Of a DNA stretch of 64,000 nt, positions 33,701-44,269 are shown in pieces. Numbering within the stretch: the stretch's first letter is position 1; the number at the start of each line of letters is the position of its first letter. The notes under the pieces were generated by a model. It did not search any database. It saw only the letters and a list, made by a program, of their open reading frames with translations, and was not told where the DNA came from. This stretch comes from Elmis aenea (Eukaryota; Arthropoda; Insecta; Coleoptera; Elmidae): assembly GCA_947652605.1 (NCBI GenBank), contig OX393581.1, forward strand, positions 25,414,788 to 25,478,787, read 5' to 3'. The position numbers and the translations under genes were made by a program.

Positions 33701-36700
33701 AGCCAATTGCAAAAGTATTAAATTTTTACCACAATAAATTGCTAGGCTGTAATTTTTTTTAAAGCAGTTTTTGATCAAACTGTAAGCTAATTTATATAGC
33801 TTTTAGTGTATGTAACATTACTAAAATTATTAGGATTTTAATTTCAACATACATATAAGAGAATCTTTTGGTAACAAATTAATTGATTTAATTAAAAAAA
33901 TCCATAGCTTCATAATTAAAATTCTTCTACAAAAATATTGGTATGCTCCAACTGTAAGCAACTTCTACTAATTTTATTTAAGTTTTCACTAGATTAACCT
34001 ATTTTTACGCTGAATAAACCTTACAATGTTGTAATAAATAAACTTGTTAAATTGGCAACATTTTAAACATTTATACATCATCCAAATTTAAAAATAGTAC
34101 ATTGATTACAAACAGGTTTGGACGATGACGTTAGCAGGTAAATTATTTTCTATTTAGTTATTTTACACACGTTCACACAGTAATCAAATTTGTCACCCGA
34201 ATGACGCGTTATACGAGTAAAGTATTATTGTTTCAACGATAAACATTAATATACTGCTAACAAAGAATGATTAGTAAAAATCAAAATATTTCACTGGACG
34301 TAATTCGATAGTATAATGTATCAAATCTCTACCCAATATCGAGTTTCTTTATTATCAATGACAAAACACCGTACAATTTATAAAAAATCGTAATAACATA
34401 TTGAGGTTTTATTATTTTAAACTCCTTCATCAACACGAACATCAAAACTTTATCAAATTGTAACGTTCTCTGTAATTAATAATTATCGTCACACGTTAAA
34501 GCTTATCTACGACATGTTTTATTATTAAAAATTTAATGGCCCATAGTTAGTTGTTTGATAAACGTCACCATTATCTTGATATTTTAATCTGAGTTTTGCT
34601 TTTATTTTTACGCTACATGTTTGCGTTATCGGTTTGTCCAAATATTAGTTGTGTGTGCATATTACGACATGTAAACAGCAAATTAAGTTGTCTGATTGAA
34701 ATTTATCGTACAACGCAGTGTTCAGAAATTTAAAAATAATTATGTATATGCCCATTTACACATAACATTGCGACATAAAAATACATAGGTAACCACTTAA
34801 AATGCCATTGATTTCATTTTGTGATAATAAATTGATAATTACAATTTAAAAAGATGTTTAAAATGATGATATGATTATTGCATGTTAAATGAGTCACCCT
34901 GTTTTTAACGTATTTGTACACCATACAAATATTTATTAGATGTTAATAATTTAAAATTAGAAATATAATCAAATAAAGGATGGACCAACTTCGAATGTTT
35001 TACGGGGTATCTCGGTTACCATAAGTTAGCAAAAATCTGATATCCGTCTCTTCGGTCAATTTTTTGTTGTTGTTGAGATATTCACGTCTGTCTTATCAGA
35101 TTGTTTATATATTTTTAATTGTTTTTGAAAATTGACTGTAAATCCTGTATTTATAAAAATAGAACTAAATGTTATACAAGGTGTCCCAGATAACATTTCC
35201 AGCATGGGCATCTCGTTTACTTTAAGAGCTACAGGTTTGATTCAACTAGATCAATTTTTCTTAAGTATGAGAGGAGATACAATCAATTTTTAAAAGTACA
35301 ACATTCCTCTTACTTCAGAGCTTATAGCCATATACAATATACATAATATATGAACATGTTGATTTTCTTTCTTCTCTCACAATTTTGTTTGTTTTATTCA
35401 TTAGATCAATTTTATAAGTACTTTCTTCAGGTACTTTTTAATGTTAAATCTAACTGTTACTTTAGATTTTTTTATCACCTTTCATTTTCGAGATATTACC
35501 CCTAATTTCATTTTTTCTTGTGGGCCACGAAACTGCCTATAAAATAGTAAATTGTGTTTTTTTTTTCTTTTTAATGAAATATTACTTGCTATACCGTCTT
35601 CTCTTTAATCGGTTCCTCTTGTACCTTTCGGTGTCGAGGTATGCTTTTCTATTTCTGTATTATGTTTCTCCACTCCTTCCTATCGTTAGCAGCTAATTGT
35701 GTCACATCTCTCCAGCTGACTCCTTTTTCTTCTAGTCTCTTCGTCACTTCTTTTTCCCATTTTATTCTTGGTCTTCCTCTATTTCTTTTTCCCTCTATCG
35801 GCATTTTCCATCCTATTTTCGCGTATCTACTTTCTGGCATGCGTAGTAAATGTCCAAGCCATCTTAATTGATTCGTCTCCATCTTTTTCTTAATATCTCT
35901 TACTCCTAGGTTATTTCGGATTTTTTCGTTACTGATTTTATCGATCAGTCTACCCTCTATTCTTCTCAAAAATCTCATTTCCTGTACCTGTATTCTTTGT
36001 TTTCTGCTATATCTATATTTATAGCTAAATAAGTCACAAAATTAAGAAAAATTGTATTTTACCAATTACTTATCAAGCTATCTATGAAAAAAAAACAAAC
36101 AAAAAAACAACTGATTAAATGTCAAATGAAAGTTACCATTTGACTGCGGTATCATTAATTAAATCCGTGTATTCTTTTGTATTTTATATTTGTTTATTGT
36201 GATATTTTGAACATGGCATTTGAACACTTTGAAAATAATATGTTAATATTAATAATATGCTAAGTAGTAAAAATGTGGATCCTCCTGCAGAATTTGCTAA
36301 CTTGAAAATGACGTTTAGTTGTTTTTAAATTGCTTTACTTGTTTACAAAATCATGGCAAACTGTGATGATAAAAATATCACAAAATTAGTCATATCTTGT
36401 TTATTTTTACAACAAATATATAAAACTATGTATTTTTAAAAAGCTTTTAAAATGTTCCTTCATAAAGGGTGAGTCATTAGTGCGGGATCGGTCGATTGTG
36501 GCTAGGGATTGTAAATCGCAAAAAATGCTCTTCAAATTTTACCGGTAATTTGCCAGTTTTTTACCGGTAATTCCGGTAATTTTACAATACCTTTCTAATC
36601 ATGATAAAAATTTAAATCAAATAATCGAAAAAAAATTGACGTATTTTCAAAGAGAAAAAAAAAGGGAAAATCATACAAATGGCATATGATTGTTTGATTG

Positions 36701-39700
36701 TTTACTCACTACTCGACCAACAAGTGTAGTAGAATCCGAAAAAGCTTTTTCCGCGGCTGGATTATTTTGTACAAAAATTAGGTCGCAATTAGGAGACGAT
36801 AGTTAAGATAAATATATTTTATGTTCAGAATAGTTTTATTTTCATGTGTTTTTTGAAATGCTGGATTATATTTTTTGTAATATTTTTATTTTATATATTA
36901 TATATTGTGTTATATTAATATTACATAAAAATATATTAGATACCTACGTTAATGGCTGTTAACTAATATATTGTATGAAACTGATTGGGATAGTTTGTGC
37001 TTCAAGTATCTGAATCAGTTCCATAATAAATAAATGTATATAAATATATTTATTTTTAATATGGTTTTCGGAGTTTATCCGGGTAATATTTAAATTAGCT
37101 CGACGGTTCGGCAAGCTCTCGCTATAGGGGAGACGCGGATAAACTCCGAAAACTACATTAAAAATGTTAGTAACCGTAAAAAATCTAAAAAGAAACAATA
37201 TAATATAAATATATATAATAATATGATTTACCGGTAAATAACCGGTAAACCGGTTTTGATTGACATTACCGAATTACAGGTAATTCAAAAAGTCGGTAAA
37301 TTAACAATCCCTAATTGTGGCTAAACGGTTTGAGATAGAAAGTTGATTCAAACGCTGTTTCATACAGTTTTTTCTTCCGAACACGATAAAAATATTTTCA
37401 AATGTACAGGGCGAGTTACCTCTCTGGAACCAATAGCAACTTTTATATTTCAAATACAATACCCTATTTTTTATTTAATATTCTTGACCGCCTTCATTTT
37501 AGCTTTGCATCAATATAAAATAGTACAGGTTTTTAAGCGGCGTTGGCACTAAAGAAAAATAGTTTTCAACATTTTTTAAGATTTTAAGACTTTATTTAAA
37601 AAATTCTCTTGAAATTATTTTTCGAAGTACAGAGTTGTAATTTGGTAAGGACATGTAAAAAACATTGCTCTATTCGCTCGATATGAAAAAGTTTGAATCA
37701 CGCATACATGGTGTTCATTAATAAGTGGCAACTTCCATGATTTTAAAAAGCTCGTAACTCAATTTTTTTAAATGCAAACCTCTGTATTTTCTTATGTCAT
37801 CGAATTCGTCTCTAAAAGAGCTTTATTTTTGTTAAGTATGTCTTATACCCAAAACTGATACTTTTCGAGATATTCGACATTTTTTCTTCTAATCGTTATT
37901 GAAGCAAATAGAGTGCCGTAAAAATCGAAAAAATTGACTGTTCACTTCACTAACGTCAACAACTTTTCATTTCTATCTTAAATTACTGCATTTCCACAAT
38001 GAATTTTTTGTGAGTAGCTTTGCTCTGCAAGATAGGCATACAGGTGCCATTAATTTTTAGATTGTATAATTTTAATTAGTTGCGTCGTATATTTTGATTA
38101 ATATGCACTTATAGGCTAACTAGTTTATTCAATGCAGTGGATTCCATATAGCAATGATTTTTTTATGTTCTATTATTTTATTTACAGAATTTATTTAATG
38201 TTTTTTTTGTGGTTTCAATAAATAATTTTTCCTTCATTTTTTCCTTTTCTTCGTGCTCTCTTTGAGGTATTGCGCGCCCCCCAGTTTTAGAAACACTAGT
38301 AAAGTTCATAAGAATAATAAAATTGATTTGGTTGCCAATTTATTTATTGCTTATGTTACAAGTGAAACCACAAGGTTAAGTATCTACCTATTAGTAATTA
38401 AATACACGAAATGGTGAATAAACCATATCAATTTGCTCTTTTAAAGTAAAATTCGTTGTGGAAATGCAATCATTCAAGAAGTAAATGACAAGTTTGTGAC
38501 GTTAGTGAAGTGAACAGTCAGTTTTTTCGATTTCCACGGCACTCTATTTGCTTCAATAACGATTAGAAGAAAAAATGTTGAATATCTCGAAAAGACATAC
38601 TTAACAAAAAATTAAGTTCTCTTAAAGACGAATTCGATGACATAAAAAAATACAGAGGTTTGCATTTGAAAAAATTGAGGTACGAGGATTTGAAAATCAT
38701 GGAAGTTACCTATTTGTGAACACCCTGTATCTGTGATTTAAACTTTTTCATATCGAGCTAATAGAGCAATGTTTTCTGCATGTCCTTACTAAATTACAAC
38801 TCTGTACTTCGAAAAATAACTTCAGGAGAATTTTTTAAATAAAGACTTTAAACCTTGAAAAAGTATGAAATCATTTTTTTTTAGTGACAACGCCGCATAA
38901 AAACCTGTAGTATTTTATATTAAATAAAAAATGGGGTATTGTACTTGAAATATAAAATTTGCTATTAGTTCCAGAGAGGTGACTCACCCTGTATATTTGA
39001 AAATATTTTTATCGTGTTCGAAAGAAAAAACTGTACGAAATAGCGTCTGAATTCAACTTTCTATCTCAAACCGTTTAGCCACAATCGACCGATCCCGCAC
39101 TAATGACTCGCCCTGTATAATGTAATGGCCTGCTTGCTTTTTTATTTAAGAAATGTAAGTTACTTCATATCTCAAAAATCAAGGTCGTAAAAAACTATTT
39201 TGTTTTTAAATAAATGTTCCTAAAAAAACCTAAATAACAATTAGTTCTATTTTACCTAATAAATGAAAAAGTTATAGGAAATTTTTAAAACGACGAAATT
39301 TAATTTAGCGTATGTAGTGCGCCAAAATTGTTAGTGATGTAAAAATCTGATTACACAGGCGTGTTTATCTCAAACAAATAATCCAAGAGACCGACATCAG
39401 ATTTTCGCCAACTATTATGGTAACCGAGATATTCCGTAAAACATTCGAATTTAGTCCACTCTGTACAGTTTTTTCGCTCTGAAGGTAGCAGACCAATTAT
39501 TTTCATCACACGATACGAAAGATTACAGAAATATATATATAAAACATTGTAAACAAACAAAAACCATGAAATAAGGCAAACAATTTTTTTTCTGTTTAAA
39601 TTAAGTCATGGCTGTCATTGCGCCCCCAGCATAATTTGTTTAGCCCCCAAATTGAAGCGTGCCCCCTAGTTTGCGTATCCCTGACTTAACCAATTTAAAC

Positions 39701-42700
39701 TTTTTAGTTATTAAAAATCATTTGCACGACTGCTTTTTTCCAGCCTTATCAACAGCATCAGCATTGCCTTCTGTGGACATTGCTAAATTTTTCGGCATTG
39801 AAAATGGAAATTTAACAGCAATTACATGGGCCCATGCGGTAAATTCTTTGTCTCTGCTCGATTCGGCGTTAAAAGATAGTAAGTATGACATAATATTACT
39901 TGTAAGTTTATAATAAAATAAAAAAAAGTTTATGTTATTTGTATGTCTTAAAAATCATAACTTTTTTTAAATCTATATTGTATTAGAAAGGAAGTTTTGA
40001 TAAAGTTAAACTTAAAACGTTTAAACGGTACAGGATAATATGTGGAAATGTATTTTTGGCTCTTTTAATGTGCGTACAGGGAATGAAATACTGCGTTTGT
40101 AATTTTAGACAACATAATGATGCTTGAAGCTGATGTAGTGATGGGGAAATTACCAAATCAAAATAATACTATACCAATAATGGCTCATCCACCGAACGAC
40201 ACATCTGATCTGTCACTAGAAGAGTTTTTAGCCACTGTGCACTTACGTCCAAAATCAATAAATAAACCAAAAGGTATAAAACTGGACTTTAAAAGCAAAG
40301 AAGCTCTTACGAACTCAGTATCCATAATCAACGCTACTTATGCACAGGTAACACAAATTTACAATTTTTTTGCAAGCTTAGGTGTGAGTGTGAGATACCA
40401 ATAAAAAATCGCATGTAACTATTTCAAAATTGCTATAGTTAACGTCACAATGGATCTTTTTTTTTATTGCTGTCTGTGGTTTAATAAAAAATACTGGGTG
40501 AAGCAAAAATTACGCAAATATCTACAACAAATATCACAACAAAAAAATTGATCAAGTAAAATCGGCCACACAGTCATAAATTAATGAAATTTCCATGTAA
40601 CCAGTACAGGAAATAAATTTCAAAACTAGTCAATCCTCTCTAAAATAACAGATTTTTTTCCAAAAGTTGCACGTTCTTGATTGTTAAAACCTTATTTAGC
40701 CCTTTCGCTACAACGGTCCAATCCGCTAGAAAGAGTGAGGTGCTCTTTGCGCTAGAACAGTGGTTCTTAACCTTTTAGTAGTTGCGGCCCTCTAAATATC
40801 CTAAAATATTTTCGCAGCCCGCTAGTTTGTAGTATCAAAAATATTACGATTTATTTTAGAAGATGGCTCGAGTAAAATAAGGAGCAAAAAATATTTTTTT
40901 TAAGATTTCAATATTTTAATAAGTAAAAACGTTTTATAAATTTTTCGCGGCCCCCTTAAAATGTTTCACGGCCCTCTGGTTAAGAATCGCTGCGCTAGAA
41001 CACGCCGTTAAACGAAACGCAGTCTCCGCTAAAACATCCCCACTGAACTAGGGTACCTCTATAAAACAAATTATGGACAAGCCGGTAGCCAGTTTTGAGC
41101 GTATATAAGGTCGAGTTTCGCTTGCGTCTTGCGTCCTCCAACTTTTAAATTGCTTGCATTGAGTTAATAGGGAGTAGTACAGTTTTTTTTTTACTTAAAC
41201 GTAAGTACAGCAATATATTGTTGCAACTATCGTACACACAAAAAACTTGTCCACGTAATAGCAGTGTTTTAACTTCTTTTAAGTACACGGTGTGTATCAT
41301 GGGTTGCATGCCTACCGTGGAAATATGCGCTTCGTAAATGTTTTTTAAACATTAATAGCTAAAAACAATAGTAATTATTAACCCCTCATTTTACGCATTT
41401 TTTAGTTGCTATACTTATTATTGCGTCTATTTAGCTTTGTCGCCGCCTAAACTTCGAAATGAATTACACCCGCCACTTCTACCTCTTCTAAGCTTCTACC
41501 CAACATGAACCTAAACAAACCATGACAACCACAACCACCAAAATGATCATTTAATATTGGAATATTTGATGGTTCATGTTTACTTATTTTATTTTTTACT
41601 CAAAAACTGTAGGTTTTACGAGAAAAACTAAAGAATAAGAAAAGTTTATAAATAAATCAATCTTAAAAAAATAATAATTTTTAAATGCAAAATTTTAACC
41701 AACTTAAAAGTTCTGATAAAAGAACCAACAGGGGCCGCACTTCAGCCCCCTGTGAAGGTGGGAGATGATTAAAAGTATTACTATGGAAAACCTTTTAATA
41801 AGTTAGTATAAAACATCTACCAAATATCATTCTCCTACATTCATCCAAATTTGAGAAATAAAATAAAAACCCAATTTTACCGCACCCCTTTAGGGGGGTG
41901 TATCTCCGAAAGGAGACGTCTAAAGAAAACATTTTATATGAAAGACCTCCCTTAATTTTCGATAAGGAATCATCTCCTTCACAGTCACATTTTACCGCAT
42001 TTATGATCGGTCTCAAATACATTTGTCGATGCACATTAGTTTATAACATTGAAACCGTTTATTTTACGAAAGTAAAGTGATATATTGTAGTGTACAATTC
42101 CTGTTTTCTTAAAATTGTTTAAATTAGGGAAAAAATAGTAATAAATAATAGCAAAATTAAGTTTTGTTCCTGGATGCGAAACGCCGCAGTTACCTACACC
42201 CAGATGGTCAAACCTATACCTTTTATGATATCTTGATAATTCGTGGAGAGGTAAACAATCCATGATCGTAAATATTTCAGAGACTGATAATTTATAAAAC
42301 TTTGCTATATTTGCTTTAAAAACTAATAGTTTTACATAAATAAAATGGTTTGGGTGTAATTTATGGTTTACATCTTATCCCTAACTGTGGAAATGTTAGT
42401 TTTGTAACACTTTTAAATAGATTTTAAGAATGTTTACTGGATGACATGTCCAATATGTTAAAATATATCAAACCGTAAGTTAAGAATAAATGTACGGAGT
42501 TTCGAGGAGGGCGACTATAGTCGATTAGTCGCCTCTCGTGTATACAATGTTGTCGCCCGTCGTAGCGAAAGGTTTAAAAATTTAGCGCCTGTTTTGGAAC
42601 ATCCAGTACCTCAGCTACTAATGGACCTTGGCGATTTTTGAAATACATTACTATTACTATTTAAGTCTTGTATGACGCCATTTTCATACGATTTTTGCTG

Positions 42701-43204
42701 TTTTAGATTGGTTATCCTGTTTGGTTAAACGCTGATATTTTACAAGGACCAGGTGGAAACGCACCAGGCATCAATGCAACCGATTTTTTCGAGAGTACAA
42801 AAATGTTCAAAAATGCAATTCTTTCAACTGGTTGGACAACCAATAAAGATGGGTCATACACAAACGAACACATCGACGAAATGCTAGCTGCTGTTGCAAA
42901 TGTTACATCCCCTGTTACTTTTCCTATACGTGCAAGTCTAGGCGCAAACAGCAGTGAACAGGTATTGCGTCTGCTTAGCGAAAAAGTTAATTCAACATTG
43001 ACCATATGGTCGTCTGATGGAGATAATGTTGATATAAGTAATCTACGAGGTTTAATTTATTCCGCTGATATCAAAAAAGTTTACCTTGATGTACCAAATG
43101 AAATATCAAATGAATTACATTTAGATGATTCTGGTAGCTATGGTCTCAAACCTTTGGGTGTTCTCACGTGCATTATGCTTCTTTTGCTTTCAATTTTATT
43201 TTAA
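30736..43204 (+). CDS. FAM151/menorin family protein, secreted or GPI-anchored
   Basis: Four exons: 30736-30772, 39744-39878, 40109-40347 and 42707-43204. They add to 909 nt in phase, or 302 residues. Exon 1 and the start of exon 2 together make the signal peptide MKPIQVITIIVIALSTASA, which supports the 9-kb first intron. The family motifs are in order: ITWAHAVNS (His), NIMMLEADVV (Glu and Asp), PIMAHPPNDTS, KGIKLDFKS, YPVWLNADILQGPGG and LSTGWTT. They form the GDPD/PLC-like barrel fold of FAM151 and C. elegans MNR-1. MNR-1 acts from the skin in dendrite patterning; function here is inferred only. There are N-glycosylation sites (NNT, NDT, NAT). The final 17 residues (LGVLTCIMLLLLSILF) follow DSGSYG and look like a GPI-attachment signal. 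Introns are full of transposons. Confidence 0.92.
30773..32029 (+). other. FAM151 intron 1, proximal part
   Basis: AT-rich intronic sequence with an (AAT)n run near 31560-31590. No gene or bounded element is recognised. Confidence 0.45.
32030..32640. mobile_element. probable hAT-like element with nested palindrome
   Basis: The right edge reads inward TAGGGTGGCCAGACGTCCC; the left edge has AGGGTTGTCAGATTTTGG with CGGGAC inside. Nested at 32222-32375 is the pair TTTTCGGGGTTTACCCGCG ... GGTAAACCCCAAAAATA. Related sequence sits inside the hAT elements at 36503 and 47449. The target duplication is unclear. Confidence 0.5.
32938..33432. mobile_element. hAT MITE, 495 bp, TSD GGTTTAAC
   Basis: Ends CAGTGGCGCGCCGACAC and, read inward from the right, CAGTGGCGCACCAGCAG. 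Flanks 32930-32937 and 33433-33440 are both GGTTTAAC. A GTGCACACAGGCGCC-type block is repeated near both ends. Confidence 0.92.
33470..33660. repeat. repeat fragment ending AATCACCCGGTATA
   Basis: The last 35 bases match the end of the 53424-54170 element (AGTCAAACTGAATCACCCGG). The rest, with CCGGTTACATTGCGC, is different. No gene is supported here. Confidence 0.5.
33661..34977 (+). other. FAM151 intron 1, no recognised element
   Basis: AT-rich intronic sequence without bounded repeats or coding frames. Confidence 0.4.
34978..35178 (+). repeat. M1-family repeat fragment
   Basis: Begins GGATGGACCAACTTCGAATG and continues TTTTACGGGGTATCTCGGTT, the clearest copy of the M1 terminus. The fragment then runs into a CAAGGTGTCCCAG foldback end. 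Confidence 0.65.
35179..36180. mobile_element. half of a 24611-type foldback MITE, split by a LINE tail
   Basis: The left end AAGGTGTCCCAGATAACATT and the following arm match the left arm of 24611-26107 to about position 25180, interrupted at 35597-36013 by LINE sequence. The second arm is missing. Confidence 0.8.
35597..36013 (-). pseudogene. RTE-like LINE, 5'-truncated 3' end of ORF2
   Basis: An open frame on the minus strand (35978-35649) reads MRFLRRIEGRLIDKISNEKI, RLRW-like NQLRWLGHLLRMPESRYAKI and GKRNRGRPRIKWEKEVTKRL. This is the conserved C-terminal region of many arthropod endonuclease/reverse transcriptase LINEs. Only about 110 codons are present. GCTATA at both edges (near 35590 and 36006) may be the target duplication. 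Confidence 0.8.
36503..37313. mobile_element. hAT element, 811 bp, TSD ATTGTGGC, ACCGGTAA-rich
   Basis: Ends TAGGGATTGTAAATC and inverse TTAACAATCCCTA. Flanks 36495-36502 and 37314-37321 are both ATTGTGGC. Near 36705-36803 a plus-strand frame reads TSVVESEKAFSAAG followed by CTKIRSQLGDDS, a remnant of the hAT dimerisation domain. A palindromic insert around TTTTCGGAGTTTATCCGGG lies at 37060-37165. A second copy is at 47449-48363. Confidence 0.93.
37407..38991. mobile_element. middle foldback MITE of the concentric nest, 1585 bp
   Basis: Ends CAGGGCGAGTTACCTCTCTG and inverse CAGAGAGGTGACTCACCCTG, TA on both sides. Its own arms are about 300 bp (left) and 264 bp (right) before the innermost element begins. 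Confidence 0.92.
37707..38727. mobile_element. innermost foldback MITE of the concentric nest, 1021 bp
   Basis: Left CATGGTGTTCATTAATAAG and right inverse TATTTGTGAACACCCTG, TA on both sides. The arms run about 300 bp, including the CTGTTCACTTCACTAACGTC region and its inverse. The unpaired centre (about 38030-38440) contains no recognised gene. Confidence 0.9.
39121..39472 (-). repeat. M1-family repeat fragment
   Basis: Contains CCGTAAAACATTCGAATTTAG followed by CACTCTGTA, the inverse of the M1 start, and GGTCG-to-TTTTCGCC sequence shared with 34978 and 18417. Confidence 0.65.
40758..40992. mobile_element. hAT MITE, 235 bp, TSD CGCTAGAA
   Basis: Ends CAGTGGTTCTTAACCTTT and, read inward from the right, CAGCGATTCTTAACCAG. 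Flanks 40750-40757 and 40993-41000 are both CGCTAGAA. Same family as 1113-1305. Confidence 0.93.
41440..41990. repeat. one arm of the 28767-29765 foldback family
   Basis: Shares the loop palindrome piece (TACACCCGCCACTTCTACC), the CCCCTGTGAAGGTGGGAGATG block and the ATTTTCGATAAGGAATCA end with 28767-29765. It is only one arm, so it is a truncated copy. Confidence 0.7.
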
Positions 43205-43288
43205 TTAAAAATACGTTTAAGGTCTTGATTACAAGTATCTATCTACCTAATTCATTGTAAAGTTTATTAAGATTATTGTTATTATAAC

Positions 43289-43577
43289 CAGTGGCAAAGG
43301 CAGGAAGCTATCATTAGGCATGAGGGGGTAAATAAACAGGAGAGAACTCTTTTTTAGTTTTTTTTTTTGCAGCAGGATGTTTGATGCTTTTATGATGGGA
43401 GAAGGGGGGGGGGGGGTTCATAAACGGTGAAAAGAGCCGAGGACCTTTTTTGTTTAAGTCACCAGTTTCGTTTTTAGCTTTTTAGCACAAAATGTACAGT
43501 TCTCCGGCCCTATATCGATTTATTGCCCTCCCACGGGGGGCGGTTCTGACGCCCCTTACCCCCTGCCTATGCCACTG
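43289..43577. mobile_element. hAT-like MITE, 289 bp, TSD A(T/A)TATAAC
   Basis: Ends CAGTGGCAAAGGCAGGAAG and, read inward from the right, CAGTGGCATAGGCAGGG. Flanks ATTATAAC and AATATAAC match at seven of eight positions. A run of 14 G lies at about 43403-43417. It falls between the FAM151 stop and its candidate poly(A) signal. Confidence 0.85.
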
Positions 43578-43650
43578 AATATAACTGTTAGCGTTTTAAA
43601 ATCAAATTAAATAAGATTCGCCTTTTGTATTTGTAATAACTTAGTTTTTG

Positions 43651-43656
43651 AATAAA
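43651..43656 (+). promoter_or_regulatory. candidate FAM151 poly(A) signal AATAAA
   Basis: Canonical hexamer about 450 nt after the stop codon. If used, the MITE at 43289-43577 is part of the 3' UTR. Confidence 0.45.
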
Positions 43657-44269
43657 AATTGTTTTAACTAAAACAGATTGTTTTACTTAAGCCACCCGAA
43701 TACTTTCGATATAGGTTTTATATGCTCTGCTTTAGAGTTTACGCGAAATTGTTGATAAGTTTGTGGTCAATTTGACCGTAGCTTTGTTTCTTTCTAAAGT
43801 CAAAAATCACATTTAAATAAAATATTTGTATTATACAGAGTGTCCCGTTTTTCGAGGCTAAGCATGGGTATCTCGCTTATATTTAGAGATACAGAGTGGG
43901 TTAAATTAGACAAAAGTTGCGCATTTCCATACTGAGCAATAATTTTAAGAGATAAGTGCCTTATCTTTTTTAGTTTTTGAGATATCGAAAAAAAAAACGA
44001 GAATCTTTAATTTTTGTTTTTATCTTTTAATTCAAAAACCAATGAAGCTACTTTTTTCTAATCCAGACATTTTTTACGGAGAATTCAGGTCTGTCAATAT
44101 CTTTTTTCTTCCTTTCAAATGGCCAAGATACGATAGTTGGAACAAAGTCAACACCAACGTTTCAAACAAAACAAAAAAATCGTTATTTGCAGGTTCAGCT
44201 GTCAGTAAGACGCAAATTAGATTTCATAACAATGAAAAGAATGAAAATGAAATAAACAAAAAATTATAG

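Larger units (their letters stand above)
36465..39115. mobile_element. outer foldback MITE of a three-level concentric nest
   Basis: Left AAAGGGTGAGTCATTAGTGC and right inverse CTAATGACTCGCCCTG, with TA at the right edge. Once the hAT insertion (36503-37313) is removed, the left arm is about 123 bp and the right arm about 124 bp. The next element therefore begins almost exactly at the dyad centre of the outer one. Confidence 0.85.
40348..42706 (+). other. FAM151 intron 3
   Basis: Contains a hAT MITE (40758-40992) and part of a foldback family (41440-41990). A possible terminal pair CCTTTCGCTAC (40700) and GTAGCGAAAGG (42565) might bound an old element. The remainder is featureless. Confidence 0.45.

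Noticed and set aside
41040..41160. Possible TATA promoter (GTATATAAGG near 41100)
   Set aside because: It lies inside the FAM151 intron without a downstream gene; a single TATA-like match is weak evidence.
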